DNA from: Platismatia glauca
Lineage: Eukaryota > Ascomycota > Lecanoromycetes > Lecanorales > Parmeliaceae
NCBI GenBank assembly: GCA_963556305.1
Contig: OY745777.1
Location: 310,001 to 374,000 of the forward strand
Reading direction: 5' to 3'
Length of the DNA stretch: 64,000 nucleotides
A program made the position numbers and the translations under genes. A model generated the notes under the pieces. The model did not search any database. It saw nothing but the letters and a program-made list of their open reading frames with translations, and was not told the origin of the DNA. Of the stretch, positions 34,689 through 47,015 are shown one piece after another; position 1 is the first letter of the stretch, and each line of letters starts with the position of its first letter.

Positions 34689-35377
34689 TCACTTGTCCCC
34701 CCCTCCCGCCATAGCCAGTACCGCGACCCCCAGTAGAACCCACCAATACCTGATCACCCATCCTCGTTAGCACCCGACCCGATAGTAACCCAACAACGCA
34801 ACAAACAAACAAACATAAAAAACCGTCCAAGCACTCACTTCTGCAACATCGTCTTCTCCACCTCCTCCCCCTCCCCCTCTCCCTCCTTCCCTGCCCCCAA
34901 CCCCCCAGCACCCCCCTTCCCCTTCCCCCCCTTCTCAAACACAACCCCCGGCGCAGCCTTCACAGACACGATATCGAAATCCCCCCTCCCCGCCCCCTCC
35001 CCCCCACCCGGCCCACACCACGCCCGCCAACTCGCCCCCACCACCTCCCCCCCCCCTCCCACCACCACCCGAAACCGTCCCCGGCACGGCGCATGGAAGC
35101 TATTCGTCGCCGTGACGCTGCTGCGGTAGCGGTCGCCGCCGACGCGCTGGGTGGAGAGGTAGACGACGATGGTGGTGTGGGCGTCCGGGTCGGTGGTGTT
35201 GGGGGGCGGGGTGAAGGCCGTGAGGGTTGAGAGGGAGGGGTTGTTGGGGGTGTAGGTTAGGAGGGCGAGGGGGGTGGGGGCGGCGGGGGTGTGGTGGAGG
35301 GTGTAGGTTTTGGGAGGGGGGGTTGTTGGGAGGGCGGGGGGGAGGAGGAAGAGGAGGGGGAGGAGGGAGGGGTGCAT
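34689..35377 (-). CDS. EMC10: ER membrane complex subunit 10 (EMC10)
   Basis: Model join(34689..34749, 34839..35377), 199 aa. A signal peptide, MHPSLLPLLFLLPPALP, opens the protein. The luminal domain carries a low-complexity Pro/Thr start and Gly/Glu-rich end. The intron has a GTGAGT donor and a perfect GTGCTAACG branch site. The second exon supplies the C-terminal membrane anchor: the junction reads MLQKYWWVLLGVAVLAMAGG, the hallmark of the fungal EMC10 family. EMC inserts tail-anchored and multipass membrane proteins into the ER. Repeated C runs in the coding strand make this region very skewed. Its 3' end faces VIP1 (233 bp between stops). Confidence 0.85.
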
Positions 35378-36186
35378 TGTTTTGGTGGTGGAGGTGGGTG
35401 GATGGATGGTGATGTGAAGAGAGGTTGATGGGTGGTGTGGTGTGGGTGAAGGTGTTTGAATAAGGTATGTAAAGTAGGTAAGTATGTTGGTTTAGGTGGT
35501 CGAGCGTGGGTTTGCTTGGCGTTCTTAATTAGAGTTTTACACTTTACGTGCCTGGCAGCTCCCTCACTCTATGATTCTCAGGAGTCAGGACAATTAGTAT
35601 AGCTTGAGCTCAGTTCCTCCCCGGGATCAGCGGCATTTGCTGCATACAAATGTTGAGGTCCTACACTACTATCTTTAATAGAGGTCTGATCGTAACGTTA
35701 AGAACGCGTCAATGATCATTGCCTGAAAGCGGGAAATCCTACCTACCAACACACAGTTTTAAAAGCCGCAGTGATTCGCTAAGGTAATATTTACGACTAG
35801 ACCCAGAAGGGTGATTGCTGTTAGTCCCTCATCTAATAGCGCATCAGAAGTATGGAGGAGCGAGTGTGTGTACAGGAAAGATTCTCCCAAAAGAGGGGAA
35901 ATCCTATTCTGAGGTAGAAGCCAACTGGACCAGCGCCACAGCTGGCCCTAAAGGGACTGCACGCTTCCTGATTTCCCTGCATTTTGATTCCTCATCAAAG
36001 GACCGCCTGTCTCAAAAAGTCAGACTAAAGATTACTCAACCTTCGAGGCACGCAGGGAGCAGCAGCGAAGCAGCAGGAATTACTATAAAGACCCCGACGT
36101 ATCCCATCGACTTTTCTTTTAGATATTGGTAGAAGATCATATCCAAAGAAACAGCACGAAGGCAAGGACACAAGCAAACATTCAGA
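35378..36186. other. intergenic, divergent promoters of EMC10 and DUF427 gene
   Basis: 809 bp with G-rich sequence near EMC10 and AT-richer sequence beyond. No additional gene was supported. Confidence 0.45.
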
Positions 36187-36639
36187 ATGCCACACGCCAC
36201 TGCCACCTTCAATGGCAAAGTCATTGCGGAAGCCGACAAATGGGAGTTCGTCGAAGGAAACATATACGTAAAATGCCATGGTTCCGTAATAAATGCCAGT
36301 GCTGATGACCGTAGTTCCCACCCAGTTCTGTGGATCAATCGGTCCTCAGCAAGACCACACTGACGACCAGTTGTCCCTGGAAAGGCATGGCTTCATATTA
36401 CAGTATCACCGTCGATGGTAAGCGTGGACAATCGTTCGAACGCAAGATCCAAAGCTGACATTGAAGACTCATAGGCAAGGAAGCAAAAGATGCTGCCTGG
36501 TACTACCCAGAGCCCCTCACCGACAAGGCTGCTCCGATCAAGGACCATGTCGCCTTCTGTAGGTAGCGTGAGGCTTCCGGAGACAGGGCATGCTGACCGT
36601 TTCTTAGACAAAACTAAGGTCGACATCAAATCCGAGTAA
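36187..36639 (+). CDS. small DUF427 (NTP_transf_9-fold) protein, four exons
   Basis: Model join(36187..36267, 36315..36417, 36475..36558, 36608..36639), 99 aa, phases 0/1/1 consistent. The protein starts MPHATATFNGKVIAEADKW, then VEGNIY-FPPSSVDQSV, TSCPWKGMASYYSITVDG, KDAAWYYPEP and ends VAFYKTKVDIKSE. These are the diagnostic DUF427 blocks (FPP, CPWKG.A.YY, AAWYYP.P). Complete domain proteins in fungi and bacteria are of this size. The biochemical role is unproven. The gene is easy to miss because every exon is under 105 nt. An acceptor at 36314 was chosen over the later CCCAG because only it restores FPP and frame. Confidence 0.9.
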
Positions 36640-37035
36640 GATGCATATGTCGATGTATGTCTACAGGCTCTGACCGCGGCAAAGCCAAAGCAAAGGACTA
36701 AGCTGTTGCGTTGTTTCTTGAATGGGAAGCGGAGGAATTATGATCTGAACCCTACTCTATTGTATTCAGTAGCTCCATAGACCGTCGATAATGTCTCAAC
36801 CCCGAGTCTGCAATTGCATAGCTTAACGAATACCTTCTTGGAGCAACAGAATGGAGCACTCTGAGAGATTTGAGAATTGCTTGTCTGAACCATAAGAGAA
36901 AGGAAGATAGACCAGACATTTAGCGCCAAGAATCTGTGAATTTTAGACGCCACCCACGCGACGCGTCTCAATCACTGACTCTTGCGGATCTTCCCTCTCA
37001 ATAGGAACGTTGTAGCTGACCTCGCCAGCCTCAAT

Positions 37036-38137
37036 ATGGCCGACGATGCGGACAGTCAATACAACAACAGCAACCGCGCCTTCTTGCAAGCTTTCATAGC
37101 TCGTTCTACCCTCACCTTTGAGGAAGCCAAACCGTTATTAGCGGCTATTTTCACAGCCCACGGTGAGTCTCAAGAAATCTCGGAGGCGAGAATCGGTACA
37201 AAGCCTGCACTGACTGTTGAAAGAGAAACGAGAGACTCTGGCCGAGGATGTCACCCAAGCCGACTTCAACTCCTATGTCTCCGCCGCCAACAATGCCGTC
37301 TTCCCTTTCGACCTTGAGATCCGCAGCACCTACCACCAAATCACACGATCCCGCATCTACGCCCTCGTGAATTCAACCAGTGACCCTATTACTCAACTAG
37401 CGACCATACATATACCCGACGAGATCAGTTTCCTCAAACGGGTCCTTGATGCAATGTTCGAGACCTACAACACGCCACGTCACGAAGTCATGGCTATCAC
37501 ATCAATGCAAGCGATTAAGTTGCATAAAACTCCCACGGAAGACGTTAGACAGACGCAGAATGGGTCCGAAACCCAAGGAAGTGCAGGCCAGAGCCTTACG
37601 ATGGGCCAGGCGGAGAAGATGATGAAGACCCTGGTTGAGGAGGGCTGGTTCGAGAAGAGTATCAAAGGCTTCTACAGTTTAAGTCCGAGAGCATTGATGG
37701 AATTGAGAGGGTGGCTTTGGGAGACATATAATGATCTTGACGAAGATGAGGGAGAAGAGGAAAGGGTGGCGAAGATCAAGCAATGTTTCGCGTGCAAGGA
37801 ACTTATCACGACGGTAAGCAGGGCAACCGGGATTCCATCTGGTTTCTTCTATTGATTCTCAGTCAAGGGTCAACGATGTCCCAAGAAAAGTTGCCCATGC
37901 CGCTTGCATGATATATGTACGCAGAACTTCTTCCGGACTCAGAGCTCAAAGAAGTGCCCTCTATGCCAGACAGACTGGACGGGCAACGACTTCGTTGGCG
38001 AGAGAGCAGCTATCTCATCACGGCACAAGCCTGCGAAGAGGAGGAGCGGTAGCGGAGCCGTGGCCAGAAGGAATTCGTCTGTGGCTGCGGAGGATCATGA
38101 AGGATTAAATGAGGCCGAAGAGCAGGAAGATGATTGA
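37036..38137 (+). CDS. NSE1: SMC5-SMC6 complex subunit Nse1 (RING-like)
   Basis: Model join(37036..37162, 37224..37813, 37868..38137), 328 aa. Winged-helix domains occupy the first 210 residues (NRAFLQAFIARSTLTFEEAK, MMKTLVEEGWFEKSIKGFYSL). A variant RING follows: C-F-A-C, C-P-K-K-S-C, H-D-I-C, CPLCQTDW. The second acceptor was placed after GTCAAG, because the stronger upstream TTCTCAG gives the wrong phase; the join reads LITTGQRCPKK. The C-terminus is basic, then acidic. Nse1 partners Nse3/Nse4 on Smc5-Smc6 and supports DNA repair and, in some species, ubiquitin ligase activity. Confidence 0.92.
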
Positions 38138-38720
38138 TTCCTGAAAGCACAATGCTGATGGAAATTTTGATGATGACACAACTGCTTCCGTAGTCGACCA
38201 ACACTGCGCGTATCCTCCCAACCTGCCGGCTTCCTTTGCCTGCGCGGTCAGTGCACCACTACCAGCCACGAGCTACACGGACGCTGCTCAAACCCCTCTC
38301 CGCCTCAAGCCTTGATTGTTCGCTACCAAGCAGGGCCAAGGCCAAATGCCATTTGTTTCGCCAACAATGGCCTTTTTGAGGTTAGCTCCACGATAGGTTT
38401 TCAGCCTCGAACTTCCCCGCACAAGACGGCGGGCGAAAATTTCCGCGTTTTCGTGCGGCTTTCGCGTCAAAGTCCTTTTCACCTGCCTTTTCAGGGCGAC
38501 GACGACGTCAAACGGAAGGTTTACGCTTGGGAAGAGCTCTGGTCGGTGTCATGCCGACAGTTTCCTGGAGTCACTTCGTTCAACGTCTGCTTTGTATATT
38601 TTTCGTACTCCCCACAACGTTCAGACATGCTCTCTCGGCGCATCGTTCTCGGGTGCTTTGTCATTGAATTGCTGTGACTATTTACAATCATATAATTGTT
38701 CGAAACCGCCAATCGACGTC
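38138..38720. promoter_or_regulatory. acid trehalase 5' region
   Basis: 583 bp between NSE1 and the trehalase start codon. Frames through this stretch are not supported as coding because the signal peptide begins at 38721. No defined motif was identified. Confidence 0.4.
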
Positions 38721-41700
38721 ATGCACTGCCTGCGCTCTTTGTTTGTTTCCGCCCTTGCCTTTTCCCTCTGCGGTTTTAACAGCGACGCGACAAGCATCGC
38801 TGCCCGACAATCGACGAATATAACCTCAGCCCCGAGTTCGATATATAATACGCGTTTCGCAAACGTGACCTGGGACAATGCCGCATGGCAAGTCCGTACT
38901 ACTAATCTCGACCAAGGGCACTACCAGTCCCGAATGAGCGTTGCTAATGGCTACTTGGGCATCAACGTCGCCGCGGTTGGCCCCTTCTTCGAAATTGACG
39001 TGCCAGTAGCTGGGGACAACATCAATGGATGGCCTCTCTTCAGCGAGAGACAGACTTTTGCCACCATCGCCGGCTTCTTTGACGAGCAGCCCACCACGAA
39101 TGGGACCAATTTCGAATGGCTGAACCAATATGGAGGAGAAAGCGTCATAAGCGGAGTGCCCCATTGGAGTGGTATAGTTGTAGATCTTGGCGGGGGCGTA
39201 TACCTCGACGCGTCTGTAGACAACAGCACCATCTCCAACTTCAGCTCCACCCTCAGTGCGAAGGAAGGTGTCTCGACATGGTCTTATACCTGGAGTCCCG
39301 CCAATTCGAGCGGCTTGTCGTTCAATATATCCTACACCATGTTCGCTCACAAGCTGTACGTCAACCAGGGCTTCGTGCAACTGCAAATCCGGCCCTCGGC
39401 AGATACGAATGTTTCGTTCGTTAATGTCCTCGACGGGACAAGCGCCGTTCGTACGAATTTCACCAGCAGCGGGATGGAGGGAACGCAGATCTTCTCTGCG
39501 GTGACACCATACAATGTCCACAACGTAACCGCATACATATACGCTACTATAGAAGGCTCAGCTGAAGTTGACGCTGCTTCACTAGCAGTATTGACCGACA
39601 AGCCTTACATCGGAGTCAACCAGTCGAGCATCGCGCAGGCAGCAAATGCTGCTCTGAAAGCAGGTCAAACAACGACCTTGACGAAATATATCGGTGGAGC
39701 AACCTCAGATGGGTTCTTGGACCCTCAGAGGACCGCTCAAGGCGCTTGCATGCAAGCTATGGAGACCGGGTTCGATAAGTCGTTAGCCACCCACATGGGT
39801 GAATGGGCTACTGTGCTCACACCAGACTCTGTTGACAATTACACTTTCCCTGAGAATGGTACCCTGCCAAATGATACATACATCATTGAGTCAGCTATCA
39901 CCGCCGTGCTTAACAATTACTATCTATTACAAAATACAATAAGCACAAATGCCCTGTCAAATGCCAGCAACGCCCCAATTGACACTTGGAGCATCAGCGT
40001 TGGAGGCTTGACTTCGGATTCGTATGCGGGCCTCGTCTTTTGGGACGCTGAAATCTGGATGCAACCGGGTCTCGCGGTGTCGCATCCTTATGCAGTCAAG
40101 CAGATTGCCAATTATCGCGTTGAGAGATATGGGCAGGCAATGGCTAATGCACAGACAGCGTATCAGTCATCGAAGAATACGACAAGCTTTTCAAGTGATG
40201 CTGCAGTCTTCTCATGGACAAGTGGACGATACGGGAACTGTACAGGGACTGGGCCTTGCTTTGGTAACTACTTCTTCAACGCTCTCAAAGCATGATGGGC
40301 GCTGATTGAATCATAGACTATGAGTACCACATTAATGGTGACATTGCACAAGAGTTCGCCAATTACTGGGTCGTTTCGGGCGACACCGAGTTCTTCAACT
40401 CTTCGCTATTTCCTATTTACAATTCAATAGCCACGTTTTACTCCGAGGTCGTTACAAGAAACGGCACGTCTTATGTTCTCACGAACATGACGGACCCCGA
40501 TGAGTATGCAAATGGTGTCGATAATGGAGGCTTCACCATGCCTTTGATCGCCGACACACTGACCAATGCAAATATGTTTCGCCAGATGTTTGGGATGAGT
40601 GCCAATGCAACGTTCGAGGATATCGCAGCGAACATCTTCATCTCACGAGACTCCGGAGCCGGCATCATCGATGAGTACACTGGGATGAATGGAAGTATTG
40701 CTGTCAAGCAGGCAGATGTGGTCTTGGACACGTTCCCTCTAAACTACCAGAATAATTACACAGCACAAGACTCTTTGAATGACCTTGAGTTCTATGCTGG
40801 CAAGCAATCCTTGGACGGACCGGGCATGACGTATGCAATTTTCAGCATCGTTGCAAGTGCGGTCGATCAGGCAGGATGCTCCTCTTACACATACCAGCAG
40901 TACTCTGAGCAGCCGTATGCTCGAGCTCCTTGGTTCCAGCTATCAGAACAGCTGATTGATGATTACACCTTGAATGGCGGCACCCATCCAGCCTACCCCT
41001 TTTTGACGGGACATGGAGGCGCGAATCAGGTGACCGTCTTTGGCTACCTGGGTCTGCGTCTCACTCCAGACTTCACTCTCCACCTCGACCCTTCGCTACC
41101 GCCTCAGATCCCAAATCTCAAGTATCGAAGATTTTACTGGCAAGGCTGGCCTATATCTGCGGTCGCGAACCAGACACATACGACAGTAACCCGACTGAGC
41201 GAGTCTCTCTTGACCGCCAATCAGACCTTTGCCAATACTTCAATACCTGTGCAAATTGGCAACAGCAACTCAAGCACTTACCAACTTTTACCCAACGGCA
41301 CCATCACCATCCAGAACAGGAACATTGCTAATATCACAGCCGTTGCCGGAAATATAGCTCAATGTCTCCCCGTCACATCTCCGGACGACTATCAGCCTGG
41401 CCAATTTCCCATCTCAGCAGTCGATGGTGCTGCCTCCACGAAATGGCAACCCAATCTTTCAAACACAAGCCAATCGATCACTGTCAGTCTAGCCACCCAA
41501 GCTTTCCAGCCGGTGACCGGTTTCTTCTTCGACTGGGCCCAGAACCCGCCAACGAATTTCACAGTAGTGTTCCACAACGACTCCACCGTTGATGCATCAG
41601 CCGTGACAGCAACGAGTCAAACGAGCGTCCCAGTCAGTATGCCATATAACGCGACACAGATCAATCTCATCACGCCGTATCTGAGCAATACGACGAATGT

Positions 41701-41896
41701 GACGCTGAGCCCAGCTGTATATAGTGGGAGCTACGCGACACTGATGATCCAAGGAAGCCAAGCGAACAATGCCACCAATGCAACAGGGGCGACTGTTGCG
41801 GAGTGGGCGATCATTGGGAGTCAGAACCAAACACTGCCGGTAGATGGAGTGGATAAAAGGAGTGGTGTTGATGTGAGGAGGATGTTGAGAGAGTGA
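38721..41896 (+). CDS. ATH1: acid trehalase, glycoside hydrolase family 65
   Basis: Model join(38721..40263, 40317..41896), 1040 aa. The chosen start gives a classical signal peptide (MHCLRSLFVSALAFSLCGF). The N-terminal beta-sandwich contains GYLGINVAAVGPFFE. The catalytic (alpha/alpha)6 barrel includes SYAGLVFWDAEIWMQPG and RYGNCTGTGPCF-DYEYHINGDIAQ, restored by splicing. The likely general acid Glu lies in TDPDEYANGVDNGGF. Many N-x-S/T sequons fit a secreted or periplasmic glycoprotein. It hydrolyses extracellular alpha,alpha-trehalose to glucose. Length matches fungal acid trehalases. Confidence 0.95.
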
Positions 41897-42578
41897 GTGA
41901 ATATTCTGGATGCAGCGGGTTGGAAAAGCGGGATCTTTGGAAATTTCGAAAGGGCTATCAAAGGATATTGACAGTAGATAGTATTATGTAACTTACTCGA
42001 AAACCTTGACGACAGAAAGTCCAAGTAAGTCGGTTGTCATGAAAAGCTCACCTTCTGTGAGACATCAGGTTCAAGGAAATGAGAGCTGAGGATCTGACAT
42101 TCTGTGACAGTCATGCCTAGGATTGTCTGTATGGAGACAGGCAGACGTGGCAAAGTGCATTCAACACCTAACAAGCGACAGAAATTGAAGCTACCCGTAG
42201 TGTACACCCTGTTTGGTCACGACCATCATAGGTTCCTGACTTGAAAGCCGGAGAGCCTCAGATGATATCTGATCATAGTCAGGCGGCCAGGTTGTTCTTT
42301 CCTTCATACGTGGTCCGGAGTCCTTCGCACTTTCAAAGCTACGTACCTTAGGTACTGTGCAGGCCCCGCATGTCACGTGGAATGACGCATAATGACGCAT
42401 TTGAAAAAGGAATGACGAATTTGAGAAAGGCTTCCCTGTGTCTCCAACAGTGGTGCAACGAAGCATTGAATAATTTTACTGACATCCAAAGCTTGTGGTA
42501 TCGCAGAAAGTGAGGAAGCCTCTATTGGATTGACCCAAAGTAGCTCTCGATACCTCACCCAATTCCCACTAGGCCAGC
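41897..42578. other. intergenic, trehalase 3' and decarboxylase 5' regions
   Basis: 682 bp. A short near-direct repeat (GGAATGACG.A near 42380-42420) lies about 160 bp upstream of the decarboxylase. No gene was supported. Confidence 0.4.
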
Positions 42579-44338
42579 ATGAATTCCGAAGAGTTCCGCA
42601 AAGCAGCGCACTCAGCAGTAGACGAAAGTAAGCTCCTGCTAACTCCCAAACACAGCGTATGTTAGCTCACCACGTCCCAGTCATTGACTACTTCGACAAC
42701 ATTCAAGAGCGCCGTGTTGTCTCCAACGTCGAACCAGGTTACCTACGCAAGTTGCTCCCTTCTGGTCCGCCAGTCGAAGGGGAACCATGGGGAGAAATAC
42801 AAAAGGACATCGAAGCGAAGATCATGCCCGGTCTGACCCATTGGTAAATTGTATTCTCTACCGTAGGCCGTTAAAGCTGCGAATGCTCAAGCTGAGCTGG
42901 ACCAAGGCAATCCCCTAATTTCATGGCCTTCTTCCCGGCAAACGTGACCTACCCTTCGATGCTTGGCGAAATCTACTCTGCAGCGTTCACAGCGCCTGCT
43001 TTCAATTGGCTATGTTCACCTGCCATTACGGAGCTTGAGACAATAGTTCTCGACTGGCTCGCGCGCATACTGCACCTCCCGGACCTCTTTCTAAGCGAGG
43101 GAGAAGGTGGCGGGGTGATACAAGGAAGTGCCAGCGAAGCAATCGTGACGGTCATGGTGGCCGCGAGAGAAAGGTATCTAAATCAAACGTGTGAAGGACT
43201 TGAAGGGGAAAAGAGAGAAGAAAGGCTGAATTTTACCCGAGGACGATTAGTCGCTCTTGGTAGCGAAGAAAGCCATAGCAGCACAGCGAAAGCAGCTTTG
43301 ATCGCTGGTGTCCGCTACAGGTCCATTGCAACGCGAATGGAAGACCACCTTGCCTTGACCGGGGAGAGTATACGCAGAGCGTTGACTGAGTGCGCTTGCG
43401 AGGGTCTCGAGCCCTTCTACTTGACGACCACTCTTGGGACCACGGGAACCTGTGCCACGGATAATTTCTCTGAGATCGCGGAGCTTCTGAGAAGAGTCCA
43501 CATGTCCACAAGGATCTGGGTCCACGTAGACGCAGCCTATGCGGGTGCAGCTCTCACCCTTGACGAATACGGACCCATCGCGAAAGACTTTGCCGCCTTC
43601 GACAGCTTCAACATGAACATGCACAAATGGCTCCTTACAAACTTTGATGCCAGCTGCCTCTACGTCCGTACCCGCGCCCATCTGACATCTGCCCTTAGCA
43701 TCACCCCGTCTTATCTCCGCAACCCCTTTTCAGACTCCGGCCTCGTGACCGACTACCGTGATTGGCAGATCCCACTGGGCCGTCGTTTCCGTGCACTGAA
43801 GATCTGGTTCGTTCTCCGCACCTATGGCGTCAATGGGCTCAAGGCGCACATCGGGAAGCATATTGCCTTGGGCGAGAAGTTTGCCGCGTGGATCAGAGAA
43901 AGAAAGGACCTGTGGGAAATCGTGGCTCCTCCAGCTTTTGCGCTCACCGTCATCACCGTCGCACTACCGACCCAGTCAGAACGTGCACTTCCCAACGGTA
44001 CGACAGACCCGAGGGTCAACGAGGGCATTGCAACTTCCAATATTCTCCCTTCCACCAGCGAGAAGAATCGAGATCGCACAAACGCATTGACCAAAGACGT
44101 CTACGAGCGTATAAACTCAGCGGGCGAAATCTTCCTAACCAGCACTGTCGTCAAAGGCATCTATGCGATCAGGATCGTGAGCGCGAATGAGAAGACGGAC
44201 GAGGCACATCTGAGGCGCGCATTTGACATACTTGTTAATACCGCCGAAATGGTTATTTCAGAAAGCAAAGCCGGCACAGAAAAGCAAGGAAGGCTGTCCG
44301 ATCAGGTTACGTCCAAACAGCCTGCAAAGGCGTCATGA
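42579..44338 (+). CDS. PLP-dependent group II (aromatic-L-amino-acid type) decarboxylase
   Basis: Model join(42579..42627, 42681..42843, 42907..44338), 547 aa. It starts MNSEEFRKAAHSAVDE-IIDYFDNI and runs through HW-QSPNFMAFFPANVTYPSMLGE. The PLP-binding lysine lies in FNMNMHKWLLTNFDASCLYV. HVDAAYAG holds the Asp that contacts the cofactor ring nitrogen. Sequence order is that of DDC/TDC enzymes, which decarboxylate tyrosine, DOPA or tryptophan; substrate choice cannot be set. The first intron contains several candidate AG sites, but only the last, CCCAG, restores frame. It lies beside SnoaL, MFS, SDR and esterase genes, suggesting a metabolic neighbourhood. Confidence 0.92.
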
Positions 44339-45404
44339 ACGAGAGCAGGGCATACGCTGATAGTCCCACCATATCTCGTGGATCTTACCTTACCACTTTG
44401 TGCCAAGTACTTCCTCGCCAGCACCCCAGACTAGATAGAACTTAGCCGAACGTGGTACAAGAAACCTTGCATCCACTGCGCTCTCATTTCTGGTGAGGGT
44501 TTCGTTATGCGTTTGAATATGCCGGCTCAACGTCAAAGTCGGTGAGTCTATTGACCCTCGAGTGCTCAGAGGGACTGATGCAGCCTCGCCCAACTGCGAA
44601 TTACGCAACCGCTGCAACACCGCTCGCAATACCTACTTCCGGGGATCCATCCCGGCCGCTCATAGCGCCCCAGGTCCCTCCCCACATCAGATATAAAGAC
44701 ATCATCATCACCTGCCGTTTCCCTTGCTACGGCTCTCCCAATAACTGCAGTCCCCACAATACGCTCGAATACTGTGATTCCCGCACAATTCGGGTTTCAA
44801 CCCCGGCCGCGATAGCTGGTTCTGTGGTGGATGTTTTCAATCTATGTGTGTGTGTGTGAGAGAGAGGGAGAAAGAGAGAGAGAGAGCACAGAGTATGGAA
44901 GGGCAAAGGTGTCCTACCAGGTTTCTAATGACTTTGCATTGCCATCACGGACAAGGTGTAGAGAGGGTTATGCAGGTACGAGGTAAGGATCCATGAGGCT
45001 TCGCTAAACAGTACACTAAACGGAGATCGGAGTTTCGGAGTAAGACACAAGTCAAATCTGGTTAGTCCCGCTTTCAGTGATGGGTGGAACTAGCACCTCC
45101 TCATCTCCATAGAGGAGTACCTTATATCCACCGGCAAACCTGAAGGATTTAGGCCTGCTCATCCGCCACCGCAGTGAGACTAGGATTCAGAAAGTTCGAA
45201 TCGTCAAGGTAAGATAAGGTAGTTTACAATCAATACAAGCCGCGATGGGGTGCAAATCGTACGACGTCAGGAAGGTCAGGGTGTACTTGCACTCCATCCA
45301 TTCAGTGTCTATTGGAACATCTTCCCACAAGCAGCTCTCAGAATCAAAAAACCTCCCATCGATGCAAAACAACACTTCCGCCGCCCGATCGCCTGGTGAG
45401 CCAA
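44339..45404. other. intergenic interval with microsatellite
   Basis: About 1.07 kb between two convergent genes. Apart from the TG/GA microsatellite, no gene or repeat was recognised. Confidence 0.5.
44845..44886 (+). repeat. (TG)n(GA)n compound microsatellite
   Basis: Seven TG units (44845-44858) run directly into an imperfect GA/GGA tract ending at 44886. Confidence 0.95.
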
Positions 45405-46055
45405 TTACAGCCAAACGCTGCCACCGAACGGATCCGCCGTGAACTCCTTGGACCCCTGATCCCAAAAGCTCGACGACGTGGTGAACGTATCCTCCATATA
45501 CTGGAAGTACGTAATCAACCCGTCACCATTCACCTCCGCCCTCGCCGACCACGGCGCCGTAATAGTCTTGTTCATCACGGTCGAGGTGACGGTGAAGGAT
45601 CCCCACGCCGTCACGTTGCCCCCGTCGCCAAAGATGGCCTGGACCTCGAACGGGCCCCGCTGCCACCAGAGGCCCACGCGCGTGAACGTGTCGAGGAACG
45701 CCTGCGGCCCCACGCGGTACCGGGTGCCCGCCCACGGCATGATCTGGTGCAGGACGGGGTTGTCGAACGTGAGGGAGACGTACGTCGCGTCAAAGGTGAC
45801 GAGGCGCCGGATGAGGTCCGGGTCCGGGTTGGGCTGGACGTTGAGGATCTGGGTGAAGACCTCGAGGGGGGCGCTGGATACATTTTGCGGGTAGAGGACG
45901 GTCGGGCTCGTGAGGGGCGGGGCGTTGCGGGGGGACAGGGGGCGGGGGTCCGCTGGGTTCGCGGTGGGCTCGTCGGGAGCGGGGAGGAGGGCGGCGGGGC
46001 GGCAGGTGGAGAGGAGGGATAGGCAGCTTAGCCAGAGGAGGGGCGTGCCGAGCAT
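45405..46055 (-). CDS. secreted SnoaL-like (NTF2-fold) domain protein
   Basis: Single exon, 216 aa. The start gives a signal peptide (MLGTPLLWLSCLSLL). A Pro-rich linker follows, then an NTF2/SnoaL-like domain from about residue 60: VFTQILNVQPNPD, VTFDATYVSLTFDNPVL, FLDTFTRVGLWWQ, then FTVTSTVMNKTITAPWSARAEVNGDGLITYFQYMEDTF. The fold hosts cyclases and isomerases as well as non-enzymatic proteins; no catalytic residues can be assigned. Two or three N-glycosylation sequons agree with secretion. Coding sequence is distinctly GC-rich. Confidence 0.75.
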   Translation of the reverse strand: MLGTPLLWLSCLSLLSTCRPAALLPAPDEPTANPADPRPLSPRNAPPLTSPTVLYPQNVSSAPLEVFTQILNVQPNPDPDLIRRLVTFDATYVSLTFDNPVLHQIMPWAGTRYRVGPQAFLDTFTRVGLWWQRGPFEVQAIFGDGGNVTAWGSFTVTSTVMNKTITAPWSARAEVNGDGLITYFQYMEDTFTTSSSFWDQGSKEFTADPFGGSVWL

Positions 46056-47015
46056 GGTGGGCGCCGTGGATCGGGCAGAGGCCTCGCCGGCGTGAGGGTC
46101 AGGGAGAAGGAGGAAACGTACAAGCAGATGGCAGTCTTCTTCGTCCTTTTTTCCTCAGGAGTCGATGCCCTCCAGTGTGTGCGACGACGGGATTCCCTTT
46201 ATATCCCCCCGCCGTGAAAAAAAAACCCCCATCAGCCGTGATCCGCGGCCTCCGGTCCCACCGGATCCCACGCCGCAAAAAGCATCCGTGAGACTGTTGA
46301 CCCTATACAGGCTACGACTTCGAGAAACGCAAAGCCAGCACGGTGGAGCGCCGGACTCCTTTTGGTTGGAAATGCGGCACGGTAGGCAGCGTGCGGATCT
46401 AGCGACTGGGACATCGTGGCCGGAGAAAGGAGCGTTGGTCGTTCGAGTCTAAGAGGTAGTAATCAGACCATGGTGCCATATCGCGGAAAGCAAACTAGCA
46501 CCGCCTGGCTCGTTCCTTCGCTCGGGAACTCTTATACAACATTACCACTATCGACAAATCAGTCACCCAACCCATCACACTCCGACCTCCCCGCAAAAGT
46601 CCCCGGCGGGCAAAGTGTCGCTGATGGCTACATGGCTCCTTGTGGTGAAGGCATCGCTTTTGCGTGATTGTCATTCTTTGACAGGGGTGATGATGGGCCT
46701 ATGTTGTATTCTCACACGTTCTAGCATGTTTATCCTACCAAGAACTTTGGGAAGGCCGAAGCTAAGGGGGAGAGCCTACGGTGCGGAATGGATAGCCTCG
46801 ATTCTTCGGTGATTTGATGGTGAATATAGCTATCAGAGGAGAAACTGCCATGTCGCCGGTGCCCTAGACCGGCAGTCGCCTGTGGAATTGTAAAATCTAT
46901 CTTTGTGCAGTTCTATCACATTTGCTCTAGTTCTCGTACTGAAATTATTGAAACCGTGCCTCCAGTTCTCCCCAAGCTTACGCGCCAACTCCCGACCAAA
47001 AGGGCCAAAGCCTAC
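46056..47015. other. intergenic interval
   Basis: 960 bp upstream of the SnoaL-like gene and downstream of the MFS gene. No gene or repeat was supported. Confidence 0.5.

Noticed and set aside
44341..45404. tRNA-like TTC-containing segments
   Set aside because: Checked by eye for a T-arm and cloverleaf; none pairs properly. No tRNA or 5S gene is claimed in the window.
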